Assembly (NCBI GenBank): GCA_015478895.1
Contig: JADMKK010000009.1
Span: 1-40,160, forward strand
Reading direction: 5' to 3'
Origin: Comamonas sp.
Lineage (GTDB): Bacteria > Pseudomonadota > Gammaproteobacteria > Burkholderiales > Burkholderiaceae_C
DNA length: 40,160 bases
Positions 1 to 8,141 of this stretch are shown piece after piece (the first letter of the stretch is position 1; each line of letters begins with the position of its first letter). A model generated the notes under the pieces. That model searched no databases and was not told the origin of the DNA. It was given only the letters and a program-made list of their open reading frames with translations. Both the position numbers and the translations under genes were made by a program.

Positions 1-54
1 TCGTCTCCATCGCTTTGATTTGCGAACACCTGCGGTAATGTGAACACGCCCTAG
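1..54 (-). mobile_element. Probable terminal end of an insertion sequence (partial)
   Basis: Positions 36-54 read, on the minus strand, CTAGGGCGTGTTCACATTA. The right edge of the window has CTAGGGTGTGTTCACGTTA, a 17/19 match in opposite orientation. The element would lie outside the window, its tip abutting CTAG at 51-54. A 4-bp YTAR-type target such as CTAG is known for IS5-family elements. On the minus strand an ATG at 10-8, about 40 bases from the tip, could be the transposase start, but only three codons are visible. The family assignment is inference. Confidence 0.45.
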
Positions 55-206
55 GCAAATAGCTGATTGATAGGCGTTAAATTGCTGCTTTACACCGAAA
101 TGCAAGCAGTAGCGAAAGTACAAGGTGAAAAAGTCATTGAGGCAGAGCGTGAACTGGATGAGGGATGTCAGCACACAACAGCAGAAAAAATAAGCGCCAA
201 ATCACC

Positions 207-246
207 CTCTAGCCCAATACCCATAAAGGCTAGCAGCTATCAAAAA
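207..246 (+). repeat. Intergenic palindromic repeat, copy R1
   Basis: CTAGCC (209-214) pairs with GGCTAG (228-233) and is followed by CAGCTATCAAAA (234-245). This is the clearest copy of a motif that recurs across the window: an inverted repeat of CTAGCC type joined to TAGCTATCAAAA. It lies just beyond the terminator of the TRAP operon. No gene is supported between 55 and 297. Confidence 0.65.
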
Positions 247-271
247 TAAAAGGAGCCCTCAGAGGCTCCTT
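240..271 (-). terminator. Rho-independent terminator of the TRAP operon
   Basis: On the minus strand AAGGAGCC (271-264) pairs with GGCTCCTT (257-250) across a 6-base loop, followed by a T-rich tract (249-240). It starts 27 bases past the stop codon of the TRAP binding protein gene. Confidence 0.8.
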
Positions 272-297
272 CTGCATTCAAACCAGCAATAAAAGAA

Positions 298-1341
298 TTA
301 CTTCTTACGCTCCGCAATGGCTTTTTCCGCCATATCGACCAAACCGGTTCCGATCTGTGGCTTCCACTTGGTGTAGACGCTCTTGGTTGCGTCGGCAAAC
401 ACCTTGCGCTGTTCGGCGTTCAGGTCGGTCACTTCCACACCCATGGCCGACAAGTCCTTGATCAACGGCTTGCCCGCTTCAATCGTGCCCTTGCGGGAGA
501 TGGCGATTTGCTCCTTGGCGGCATCCAGCGCGGCTTGCTTGACGATGGCCTGGTCTTCCGGCGTCCAGCTCTTCCACACGTCCTTGTTCACCACGTAGAT
601 CAGTGGATCGTTCATGTAGCCCCACAGGGTCATGTATTTCTGGCCCACGGTGTTGAGCTTGGCGGCCATGTAGACCGGCACGGGGTTTTCCTGGCCATCG
701 ACAGCGCTGCTGGCCATGGCGGGCTGCGCGTCGGCCCAGCTCATTTGCGTGGGGTTCGCGCCCAGTGTGGTGAAGGTGTCCAGGAACAGGGGTGAGCCCA
801 CGACGCGAATCTTCATGCCCTTGAGGTCTTCCGGCTTGGTGATAGCGCGCTTGGAGTTGGAGATTTCGCGGTAGCCGTTTTCTCCCCAAGCCAAGGGCAG
901 CACGCCGGCCTTGTCGATGGTCTTGAAGATTTCCTGGCCGACCTGGCCCTGCACCACGGCGTCTACGGCTGCATAGTCAGGAAACAGGAAGGGCAGCGAG
1001 AACAGGTTCAGCGCTTTCACCTGGGGCGACCAGTTGATGGTGGAGCCCACCGCCATGTCGATCACGCCCTGGCGGATGGCGCTAAATTCACGCGTCTGGT
1101 CGCCCTGAACCAGCGAGGTGCCGGGGTAGAGTTTGATGTTGATGCGGCCACTGGTGCGCTCACGCACTTTGTCAGCCCAGATTTCTGCGCCCTTGCCCCA
1201 AGGAAAAGCGGTGCCCAGCACGATGGACAGGCGGTATTCGCTCTTGTAGCCCGCAGGCGTTTGAGCGTGTGCCACAGGCAAGCCCATGGTCAGCAGCGTG
1301 GCGGCGGCAGCCGTGGCGGTCAGAAAGGTGCGCAATTTCAT
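298..1341 (-). CDS. dctP: TRAP transporter substrate-binding protein, DctP family
   Basis: This is the periplasmic solute receptor of a tripartite ATP-independent (TRAP) importer, which delivers an organic acid to the DctQM membrane complex. The 347-residue protein starts with a typical Sec signal peptide (KLRTFL, hydrophobic core, AHA cleavage near residue 26). It shows DctP-family blocks such as LVQGDQTREFSAIRQG, RVVGSPLFLDTF and VDGQENPV, in the usual order. The start follows an AGGAGAC ribosome site. It is the last gene of the dctQ-dctM-dctP operon on the minus strand, about 45 bases after dctM. The dct symbols name the family: the ligand (C4-dicarboxylate, other carboxylate or sugar acid) cannot be read from sequence alone. 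Confidence 0.9.
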   Translation of the reverse strand: MKLRTFLTATAAAATLLTMGLPVAHAQTPAGYKSEYRLSIVLGTAFPWGKGAEIWADKVRERTSGRINIKLYPGTSLVQGDQTREFSAIRQGVIDMAVGSTINWSPQVKALNLFSLPFLFPDYAAVDAVVQGQVGQEIFKTIDKAGVLPLAWGENGYREISNSKRAITKPEDLKGMKIRVVGSPLFLDTFTTLGANPTQMSWADAQPAMASSAVDGQENPVPVYMAAKLNTVGQKYMTLWGYMNDPLIYVVNKDVWKSWTPEDQAIVKQAALDAAKEQIAISRKGTIEAGKPLIKDLSAMGVEVTDLNAEQRKVFADATKSVYTKWKPQIGTGLVDMAEKAIAERKK

Positions 1342-1387
1342 GGTGTGTCTCCTCTATGGGGTTTTTTGAGATAGCAAGGGGGTGAAA

Positions 1388-2686
1388 TCAATAGCCCAGC
1401 TTCGCGGGCAGCCACAGGGCCAATTGCGGGAAGGCAATGACCAGCAGCATGACGCCAAACATGGCAATCAGCATGGGGATAACCCAGCGGACGGTGGATT
1501 CCATCTGCACATTGGCAATGCGGCAGGAGACCATCAGGTTCACGGCCAGTGGCGGCATGAACTGGCCCATGGCAACCTTGAGCGTCAGGATCACGCCGAA
1601 CCAGACCGGGTCCCAGTTGTAGTGGTTCATGATCGGCAGCAGCAGCGGCACAAAGATCAGGAAAACGGAGATACCGTCCAGGAACATGCCAACGGTAATC
1701 AGCAACAGGATCAGCAAAATCATCACGCCGTATTCGCCAAGCCCGGAGTCGACGATGGCGGCGGCTACGGGGTCAATCACGCCCAGTGTGGACAGTGAGA
1801 AGGCAAAAATACCGGCCAGCGACACCACCAGCATGATGACGGCCGACAGCTCCCCGGCCTCGCGCAAGATGGTGTACAGGTCACGCAGGCCAATGGTGCG
1901 GTGGATGCACATGCCTACAAACAGGCCGTAGAACACGGCGACCACGGCTGCCTCGGTCGGGGTAAACCAGCCGGCGCGCATACCGCCCAGAATCAGTACC
2001 GGTGCGGCAAGGCCCCAGATGGCTTCTTTGAAACTTTTCCACAGCTCAGGGCGCGGCAGCGAGGCTTCCAAGTGACCCATCTTGTGTTTGCGCGCCATCC
2101 ACACGGCAGGCACGATCAGCGCCACACCGGCCAAAATGCCGGGCACCATGCCCGCTGCAAACAGTGCAGGCACCGAAGCGCCAGGCACCAGCACCGAGTA
2201 GATGATGAACGCCACAGAGGGCGGAATCAGGATATCGGTCGCTGCTGCCGCACCCACCACGCTGGCGCTGAAAGAGCCCGGGTAGCCTGCGCGGTACATG
2301 GCGGCAATCATCACGCCGCCCACGGCGGCAGCATTGGCCGGGCCAGAGCCAGAAATGCCGCCCAAGAACATGGCCACCACAATCGCCACCAGCGGCAGCA
2401 TGCCTGCGCCACGGCCAACGATGGCAATGGCAAAGTTCACCAGGCGCGCGGCCACGCCGGAGCGATCAAAAATGGAGCCCACCAGCACAAACATGGGAAT
2501 GGCCAGCAAGGGGTACTTGCCCAAGCCGGCGTAGAAATTTTGCGGCACGGCCAGCAGGCCCAGCCATTGCGTGTCCAGACTGGCCAGCGCAATGCAGGCG
2601 GCACCTGCCAGCCCCAGCGCGGCACCAATGGGTACGCCTAAGAACATCAGCACCAAAAAGGCGACAAAGAGGAGCGTGGCGATCAT
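1388..2686 (-). CDS. dctM: TRAP transporter large permease, DctM family
   Basis: This is the large membrane subunit of the TRAP importer, which forms the ion-coupled translocation channel. The 432-residue protein is almost wholly hydrophobic, with roughly twelve membrane segments. It has family blocks near IPMFVLVGSIFDRSG, GGISGSGPANAAAVGG and PVWFGVILTLKVAMGQFMPP. An open frame continues 43 codons upstream, but I place the start at 2686: it follows AAGGAGCAGCC, matches the family N terminus (MIATLLFVAFLVLMFLGVP), and its ATG overlaps the dctQ stop as ATGA, implying translational coupling. Confidence 0.92.
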   Translation of the reverse strand: MIATLLFVAFLVLMFLGVPIGAALGLAGAACIALASLDTQWLGLLAVPQNFYAGLGKYPLLAIPMFVLVGSIFDRSGVAARLVNFAIAIVGRGAGMLPLVAIVVAMFLGGISGSGPANAAAVGGVMIAAMYRAGYPGSFSASVVGAAAATDILIPPSVAFIIYSVLVPGASVPALFAAGMVPGILAGVALIVPAVWMARKHKMGHLEASLPRPELWKSFKEAIWGLAAPVLILGGMRAGWFTPTEAAVVAVFYGLFVGMCIHRTIGLRDLYTILREAGELSAVIMLVVSLAGIFAFSLSTLGVIDPVAAAIVDSGLGEYGVMILLILLLITVGMFLDGISVFLIFVPLLLPIMNHYNWDPVWFGVILTLKVAMGQFMPPLAVNLMVSCRIANVQMESTVRWVIPMLIAMFGVMLLVIAFPQLALWLPAKLGY

Positions 2687-3231
2687 GGCTGCTCCTTGGA
2701 GTGGCCATCGTCCACGGTGTCTTCGAACGTGGTCTTGCCCTGGCGGATGAACAGGCCAATGGCGCGCGCCGTGATGGCCAGCGAACAGATCGGCAGCCAG
2801 ACCGAATACCACCACTGCGGCACGCCAATGCCGGGCGAGGTTTCCTCATAGCGCCAGTCATCCCACACCACACGGGCGCTCAGGACGGCAAGCAATCCAA
2901 AAAGTAGAGCTACAGACCCTGAGCCCAAGCGGGCTAGCGCCTTTTTTCGTGCTGAAGTGCCGCGTCGGGTCAGAAACTCGATGCGGATGTGCTGGTCGCG
3001 CGCCACGGCCGCGCTGCCGGCCACCATGGCCAGCAAGATCATGAGGAAGATGGAGATCTCTTCGGTCCAAGCGAACGAAGCATCGGTGAAATAACGCACC
3101 AGCACATTGCCAAAGGTGATCAAGGCCAGAAGGGCCATGATGATGACGGTAAGCCAGTCTTCAATGCGCAGAGAACGGGGCTCGTCAGAGCCATCGGCCT
3201 CAGGGGCCGGGCTGGGTGTGGGTTCAGACAT
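2683..3231 (-). CDS. dctQ: TRAP transporter small permease, DctQ family
   Basis: This is the small four-helix membrane subunit that joins the DctP receptor to DctM. The 182-residue protein has an acidic, proline-rich N terminus and then four hydrophobic segments. It shows the family blocks FAWTEEISIFLMILLAMVAG and RDQHIRIEFLTRR. The start at 3231 is chosen because family similarity begins there, although its ribosome site is weak; an upstream frame to 3375 shows no DctQ similarity. Residues encoded by 2897-2946 (KKALARLGSGSVALLFG) use codons rare elsewhere in the window (CTA, GTA, TCT, GGA). That DNA resembles the dispersed intergenic repeat, yet protein length and frame look normal. Confidence 0.88.
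   Translation of the reverse strand: MSEPTPSPAPEADGSDEPRSLRIEDWLTVIIMALLALITFGNVLVRYFTDASFAWTEEISIFLMILLAMVAGSAAVARDQHIRIEFLTRRGTSARKKALARLGSGSVALLFGLLAVLSARVVWDDWRYEETSPGIGVPQWWYSVWLPICSLAITARAIGLFIRQGKTTFEDTVDDGHSKEQP
2897..2946 (-). repeat. Repeat-like tract inside dctQ, copy R10
   Basis: On the minus strand this tract contains GGCGCTAGCCCG, then GGGCT, then GTAGCTCTAC, flanked by A-rich and T-rich ends. That is the same order of elements as the intergenic TAGCTATCAAAA repeat (GGCCTCTAGCC, GGGCT, GTAGCTATC). It is in frame within dctQ and has locally unusual codons. The similarity is partial. Confidence 0.35.
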
Positions 3232-3426
3232 ATCGCGGAATCGGAAACAAAAGCTGGGCAAATGATTGGGTGTGCTTGCATGGGATTCTGCAAGCTGACG
3301 TGGGTCGTGGCCCAGCGCCCAATGTCGATTCCGGTCTGTCCGTGTTGTGCACGCCAGCCGGATGAAAGTCCTCACACGGGTGCTTGTCAGAACTCACGGC
3401 GCATTATTGGTGCATTCAACCGTATT

Positions 3427-3443
3427 GGCTATGCGAATCAGCC
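3427..3443. promoter_or_regulatory. Possible LysR operator between dctQ and the LysR gene
   Basis: GGCT (3427-3430) and AGCC (3440-3443) form a short dyad, with a T-N11-A match nearby, 38 bases before the LysR start. It sits in the 249-base divergent gap, where such regulators usually bind. The match is weak. Confidence 0.3.
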
Positions 3444-3480
3444 CCAAGTGTCAGGCTGCGGCAAGGCGATAATCTGCGAC

Positions 3481-4431
3481 ATGGAAACAAAATGGCTTGA
3501 AGACTTTGTCAGTCTGGCTGAAACGCGCAGCTTCAGCCGCTCCGCTCAACTGCGCCATGTGACGCAACCCGCCTTCTCGCGCCGCATTCAGGCACTGGAG
3601 GCTTGGGCTGGCACTGATTTGGTAGACCGCAGCTCCTACCCCACGCGCCTGACGTCGGCGGGCAAGACGATGTACGACCAGGCGCTGGAGATGCTGCAGT
3701 CGCTGCAAAGCACCCGTTCGATGTTGCGCGCCCACTCCAGCAGTGACAAAGGCATGGTCGGTTTTGCCGTGCCGCATACGCTGGCGTTCACCTTCTTTCC
3801 CTCGTGGGTGTCGCAGGTGCAGGATCAATTCGGGGCGTTCAAAAGTCGCTTGATTGCCCTGAACGTGCACGACGCGGTGATGCGCCTGGTGGAAGGCGGC
3901 TGTGACTTGCTGATCGCCTACCATCACAGCTCGCAGCCCTTTCAGTTGGACCGCTCGCGCTATGAAATGGTGCGCCTGGGCGAAGAATTGCTGGCACCCT
4001 ACGCCAAGCCCGATGCGCAGGGTCAGCCGATGTTCATGCTGCCAGGTGCCGCCGGCGAATCCTTGCCCTTCTTGGCTTATGGCCCAGGTGCTTATCTGGG
4101 GCGCTTGACGGAGCTGCTTCTCAAGGATGCGGGCGTGCCCGTACATCTAGAGCGTGTGTATGAAACCGATATGGCCGAAGGCCTTAAAGCCATGGCTATT
4201 GAAGGCCACGGCGTAGCCTTTCTGCCCTACAGCGCCGTGCGCAACGAATTGGCCGCTGGGCGCCTGGTCAGCGCAGTGCCGCAGGGCTCGACCAAATTCC
4301 AGTTGCCCATGGATGTGCTGGCCTACCGCGAAAAGCCGACCGGCAAGGACAGTCAGAAAACCGTGGTGCAGGCCTTGTGGAGCTTCTTGCAGCAGCAGGC
4401 AGCGCGGCAAGAGGGACAAAAAGCCGAGTAA
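3481..4431 (+). CDS. LysR-family transcriptional regulator, divergent from TRAP operon
   Basis: This 316-residue protein has an N-terminal winged helix-turn-helix of LysR type (EDFVSLAETRSFSRSAQLR, then TQPAFSRRIQALE, residues about 5-45). A periplasmic-binding-like effector domain follows from about residue 90. An open frame extends far upstream, but LysR similarity begins exactly at the ATG at 3481. The gene is read divergently from dctQMP across 249 bases, so it is a good candidate for the regulator of the TRAP importer, responding to the transported acid or a product. That link is inferred from position only. Confidence 0.9.
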   Translation: METKWLEDFVSLAETRSFSRSAQLRHVTQPAFSRRIQALEAWAGTDLVDRSSYPTRLTSAGKTMYDQALEMLQSLQSTRSMLRAHSSSDKGMVGFAVPHTLAFTFFPSWVSQVQDQFGAFKSRLIALNVHDAVMRLVEGGCDLLIAYHHSSQPFQLDRSRYEMVRLGEELLAPYAKPDAQGQPMFMLPGAAGESLPFLAYGPGAYLGRLTELLLKDAGVPVHLERVYETDMAEGLKAMAIEGHGVAFLPYSAVRNELAAGRLVSAVPQGSTKFQLPMDVLAYREKPTGKDSQKTVVQALWSFLQQQAARQEGQKAE

Positions 4432-4453
4432 TTGAGTAATTGGCACAAACATT

Positions 4454-4472
4454 GCTGCACAAGCTGTGCAGC
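4454..4472. repeat. Perfect 8-bp hairpin after the LysR gene
   Basis: GCTGCACA (4454-4461) pairs perfectly with TGTGCAGC (4465-4472) over a three-base AGC loop. There is no T-tract. It lies just upstream of the more terminator-like hairpin at 4482-4515 and could stabilise the mRNA 3' end. Confidence 0.5.
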
Positions 4473-4481
4473 CCTCATCGA

Positions 4482-4519
4482 AAAGCTACTTTCTGATATG
4501 GCGGAAAGTGGCTTTTTTT
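4482..4519 (+). terminator. Rho-independent terminator of the LysR gene
   Basis: AAAGCTACTTTC (4482-4493) pairs with GAAAGTGGCTTT (4504-4515), including one U-G pair, and runs into a tract of seven T. It starts 50 bases past the stop codon. Confidence 0.8.
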
Positions 4520-4759
4520 GTTTTTTACGAGAATTTGAAGCAAGAAAACGTCGGCTTTTACGGGTTTTCCTGCATCAAACTTGCTCTGCAAATGGATGTA
4601 GACCTTTTACGATGGACGACATCCCGCTTGGCGATGTGAGGAGGGCGGTAGCTTCTGATGCACGCATGACAATGTGCATTAGATATGTACATCATGCATA
4701 ACCTTATGCGCGTGGCGCTGAGGTTTGTTTATTCACCAAGTTTGATCTGAGGAACTCTT
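4520..4759 (+). promoter_or_regulatory. Upstream region of the glutamate/aspartate importer
   Basis: No gene is supported here. The stretch is AT-richer than its surroundings and holds two dyads: ATGCAC (4658-4663) with GTGCAT (4674-4679), and GCATAA (4696-4701) with TTATGC (4704-4709). Both are 50-100 bases before gltI and are plausible operator sites for nitrogen or carbon control. No -35/-10 pair is convincing by eye. Confidence 0.35.
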
Positions 4760-5656
4760 ATGAAGAAACATTTGCTGGCTATAGCCGTTATGGCACTGGC
4801 GACTGGTAGCGCTATGGCGCAGGCCAATGACACTCTGGCGAAGGTGAAGTCGTCCGGCAGCTTGACGCTGGGGGTGCGTGAATCCTCGGGTGCTTTGGGC
4901 TACACCCTGGGTGATGGCAAGTACGTGGGTTTTCACACCGAAATGGCCGAAAACATCACGGCGGACATTGCCAAGCTCTTAGGCAGCAAGGTGGAGCACA
5001 AATACCAGCCCGTCACTTCGCAAAACCGTATTCCTTTGGTTGTGAACGGCACGGTGGACCTGGAGTGTGGATCCACCACCAATGACCTGAATCGTCAAAA
5101 GGACGTGGACTTTGCCAATACGACTTACGTGGAGCAAGTGCGCATTGCAGTGAATGCCAAGTCTGGCATCAATGACGTCAAGGATCTGGCCGGCAAGACG
5201 GTGGCGACGACGACAGGCACCACTTCGGTGCAACTGCTGCGCCAGAACAAGCGTGCTGAAGGCATGGAGTTCAAGAACATCATGGGTAAGGACCACGCCG
5301 ACAGCTTCTTGCTGCTGGAAACTGGCCGCGCCGATGCGTTTGTGATGGATGGCTCCATCCTGGCAGGCAATATCTCCAAGTCCAAGAACGCTGCTGACTT
5401 CAAGATCGTTGGCGAGCCACTGTCCACGGAGCCAATCGCTTGCATGGTGCGCAAAAACGATCCTGCCTTCCTGAAGGCAGTGAACGATTCCATCACCCGC
5501 CAAGCCAAGGATGGCACGCTGGCCAAGCTGTGGGACAAGTGGTTTATCCAGCCAATCCCGCCGGCGAACGTCGCAGTGGGCCTGCCTTTGTCGGATGCCA
5601 CAAAGGACGCTTGGAACAACCCCAACAACAAGCCTAAAGAAGAGTACAACAAGTAA
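4760..5656 (+). CDS. gltI: Glutamate/aspartate ABC transporter, periplasmic binding protein
   Basis: This is the solute receptor of a polar amino acid ABC importer. The 298-residue protein (E. coli GltI is 302) has a Sec signal peptide cleaved after about residue 20 (GSAMA). Its family-3 binding fold includes VNGTVDLECGSTTND, VDFANTTYVEQVRIAV, LAGKTVATTTGTTS and GRADAFVMDGSILAG. The ECGSTTN stretch is characteristic of the glutamate/aspartate receptors GltI and AatJ. It follows a GAGGA ribosome site and heads gltIJKL. The hairpin after it probably lets the receptor be made in excess over the membrane parts, as is common for such operons. Confidence 0.93.
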   Translation: MKKHLLAIAVMALATGSAMAQANDTLAKVKSSGSLTLGVRESSGALGYTLGDGKYVGFHTEMAENITADIAKLLGSKVEHKYQPVTSQNRIPLVVNGTVDLECGSTTNDLNRQKDVDFANTTYVEQVRIAVNAKSGINDVKDLAGKTVATTTGTTSVQLLRQNKRAEGMEFKNIMGKDHADSFLLLETGRADAFVMDGSILAGNISKSKNAADFKIVGEPLSTEPIACMVRKNDPAFLKAVNDSITRQAKDGTLAKLWDKWFIQPIPPANVAVGLPLSDATKDAWNNPNNKPKEEYNK

Positions 5657-5671
5657 GTTGTAACCAATCAG

Positions 5672-5710
5672 ACGCCCCCGGTCTGCGCTGTGCGGGCCGG
5701 GGCGTTTTCC
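5672..5710 (+). terminator. Intercistronic hairpin after gltI
   Basis: ACGCCCC-C-GG (5672-5681) pairs with CCGGGGCGT (5697-5705), with one bulged C, followed by TTTTCC. It lies between gltI and gltJ and is best read as a partial terminator or 3'-end stabiliser. Confidence 0.65.
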
Positions 5711-5765
5711 GTTGGTGCGCTCGGATGTGGTCCGGGCATGAGGTTGTTAACTGGAAGGAAATCCT

Positions 5766-6521
5766 ATGAATTGGGATTGGCAAATGTTTTGCGAGGACAC
5801 GCTGGACCGCACCCTGCGCGAAGGCTGTTTTGGCAAAGATGGCGACATTACCTACCTGGACTGGATGCTGTCGGCGTGGGGGTGGACGGTTTCCGTGTCG
5901 CTGCTAGCCTTGATTTTGGCGTTGTTATGTGGTGTTGTGATCGGTACGTTGCGTACCCTGGAAGGCCGTCCGTGGACGGTGCGTTTTGGCAATGCGTGGG
6001 TGGAGTTTTTCCGCAATATTCCATTGCTGGTACAAATTTTTCTCTGGTACCACGTGGTACCAGCCATCTTTCCGGCGATGAAATCGGTCTCCGGTTTCAC
6101 GCTGGTCGTTTTGGCACTGGGCTTTTTCACTTCGGCGCGGATTGCCGAGCAGGTGCGCTCTGGCATTCAGGCGCTGCCGCGTGGCCAGCGTTATGCAGGG
6201 CTGGCCATGGGCTTTACCACCTGGCAAACCTACCGCTACGTGCTGCTGCCCAATGCGTTTCGCATCATCATTCCGCCGTTGACCAGCGAGACGATGAACA
6301 TCTTCAAAAACTCTTCCGTGGCGTTCGCCGTCTCGGTCACAGAGTTGACGATGTTTGCCATGCAGGCGCAGGAAGAAACTGGCCGTGGCATTGAGGTGTA
6401 CCTCGCGGTCACTGGCCTGTACATCATCTCGGCTTTCGCGATCAATCGCATCATGGCCTTCATCGAAAAGCGCAGCCGCGTACCCGGCATGGTCAGCGCA
6501 GGCGCTGCGGGAGGACACTGA
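5766..6521 (+). CDS. gltJ: Glutamate/aspartate ABC transporter permease
   Basis: This is one of the two inner-membrane permease subunits of the importer. The 251-residue protein (E. coli GltJ is 246) carries an N-terminal block before the first helix, then five or so membrane segments. It has the His/Glu/Gln/Opine permease signature FFRNIPLLVQIF and the coupling-loop motif beginning EQVRSGIQALPRGQRYAGLA, which contacts the ATPase. The ATG follows AAGGAA. The stop is two bases before the gltK start, so the two are probably translated together. Confidence 0.93.
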   Translation: MNWDWQMFCEDTLDRTLREGCFGKDGDITYLDWMLSAWGWTVSVSLLALILALLCGVVIGTLRTLEGRPWTVRFGNAWVEFFRNIPLLVQIFLWYHVVPAIFPAMKSVSGFTLVVLALGFFTSARIAEQVRSGIQALPRGQRYAGLAMGFTTWQTYRYVLLPNAFRIIIPPLTSETMNIFKNSSVAFAVSVTELTMFAMQAQEETGRGIEVYLAVTGLYIISAFAINRIMAFIEKRSRVPGMVSAGAAGGH

Positions 6522-6523
6522 GC

Positions 6524-7195
6524 ATGAATCTCGCACTTGATTTTTCGTTCTACAACTGGGACCTGGTCCAGAACTTTGTTCTCAAGGGTCTGTACTTCAG
6601 CGTGATGCTGACCGTGGTAGCCACGATCGGCGGCATTGTCTTTGGCACGCTGCTGGCGCTGATGCGTCTGTCGGGCAAGAAGTGGCTGGAAGTGCCCGCC
6701 ACCATCTATGTCAACGGCATGCGCTCCATCCCGCTGGTAATGGTGATTTTGTGGTTCTTCTTGCTGGTGCCACTGCTGATTGGTAAGCCCATTGGTGCAG
6801 AAGTCTCTGCCGTGGTCACCTTCATTGCCTTTGAGGCCGCGTACTTCTCCGAAATCATGCGTGCCGGCATCCAGTCGGTGCCGCGTGGGCAGGTGCATGC
6901 AGGGCAGGCCGTGGGTATGACGTATGGCCAGAACATGCGCTTGATCGTGTTGCCCCAGGCCTTTCGCAACATGCTGCCGGTGCTGCTGACGCAGACCATC
7001 ATCTTGTTTCAGGACACTTCACTGGTCTACGCGATTGGCGCCTACGACATGCTCAAGGGCTTTGAAGTGGCGGGCAAGAACTATGGCCGCCCGATGGAAG
7101 CCTATATTGCTGCCGCCCTGGTGTATTTCGTGATTTGCTTTGGCCTATCGTACATGGTCAAGCGACTGCACAAAAAGATCGCCATCATTCGCTGA
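6524..7195 (+). CDS. gltK: Glutamate/aspartate ABC transporter permease
   Basis: This is the second permease subunit. The 223-residue protein (E. coli GltK is 224) has the family pattern of a first helix followed by TIYVNGMRSIPLVMVILWFF. It also has the EAA coupling loop (EIMRAGIQSVPRGQVHAGQA), the site of contact with GltL. It is placed between gltJ and gltL, with a strong GGAGGAC ribosome site overlapping the end of gltJ. Confidence 0.93.
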   Translation: MNLALDFSFYNWDLVQNFVLKGLYFSVMLTVVATIGGIVFGTLLALMRLSGKKWLEVPATIYVNGMRSIPLVMVILWFFLLVPLLIGKPIGAEVSAVVTFIAFEAAYFSEIMRAGIQSVPRGQVHAGQAVGMTYGQNMRLIVLPQAFRNMLPVLLTQTIILFQDTSLVYAIGAYDMLKGFEVAGKNYGRPMEAYIAAALVYFVICFGLSYMVKRLHKKIAIIR

Positions 7196-7225
7196 TAAGC
7201 GGTCTGAAAGATTGAGGATTAATAC

Positions 7226-7966
<741 letters not shown>

Positions 7967-7989
7967 GTGTCACAGTGTCTGCCTGAAGA

Positions 7990-8016
7990 AGCCGCTGGAG
8001 ACAGCGGCTTTTTTTA
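7990..8016 (+). terminator. Rho-independent terminator of gltIJKL
   Basis: AGCCGCTG (7990-7997) pairs perfectly with CAGCGGCT (8002-8009) over a GAGA loop, and a run of T follows. It starts 24 bases after the gltL stop codon. Confidence 0.9.
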
Positions 8017-8028
8017 TGGACGATTGCT

Positions 8029-8085
8029 TCAAATAAGAGAGCTGCTTGCCCTTATCTATGCAGTGTTTACGATAGCAATGATTCG
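8029..8085 (-). repeat. Degenerate copy of the dispersed repeat, R9
   Basis: CAAATAAGAGAGCTGCTTGC followed by CCTTATCT and CAGTGTTTACG keeps the element order of the reverse-oriented repeat (AGCTGCTA-CCCTT-...-AAG-GTTAGCG), but with decayed arms. It lies between the convergent gltL and diguanylate cyclase genes. Confidence 0.3.
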
Positions 8086-8141
8086 TAAGATGTTTAAAAA
8101 TAACGGCATTCTGCTATTTTTTATGAAGCAAAAGTGTTCCT

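Noticed and set aside
67-249. 60-codon open frame near the left edge
   Set aside because: It runs into repeat R1 and ends at the TRAP terminator; no ribosome site and no recognisable protein.
3232-3480. N-terminal extension of the LysR protein or of DctQ into the divergent gap
   Set aside because: Both frames are open, but family similarity stops at 3481 and 3231 respectively, and the gap is needed for promoters.
4432-4701. 89-codon open frame after the LysR gene
   Set aside because: It starts at a TTG, crosses a strong terminator and has a composition unlike a real protein.
4712-4730. Possible sigma-54 promoter (TGGCGCTGAGGTTTGTTT) before gltI
   Set aside because: The -12 element fits only if the spacing is one base too long, and sigma-54 spacing is strict.
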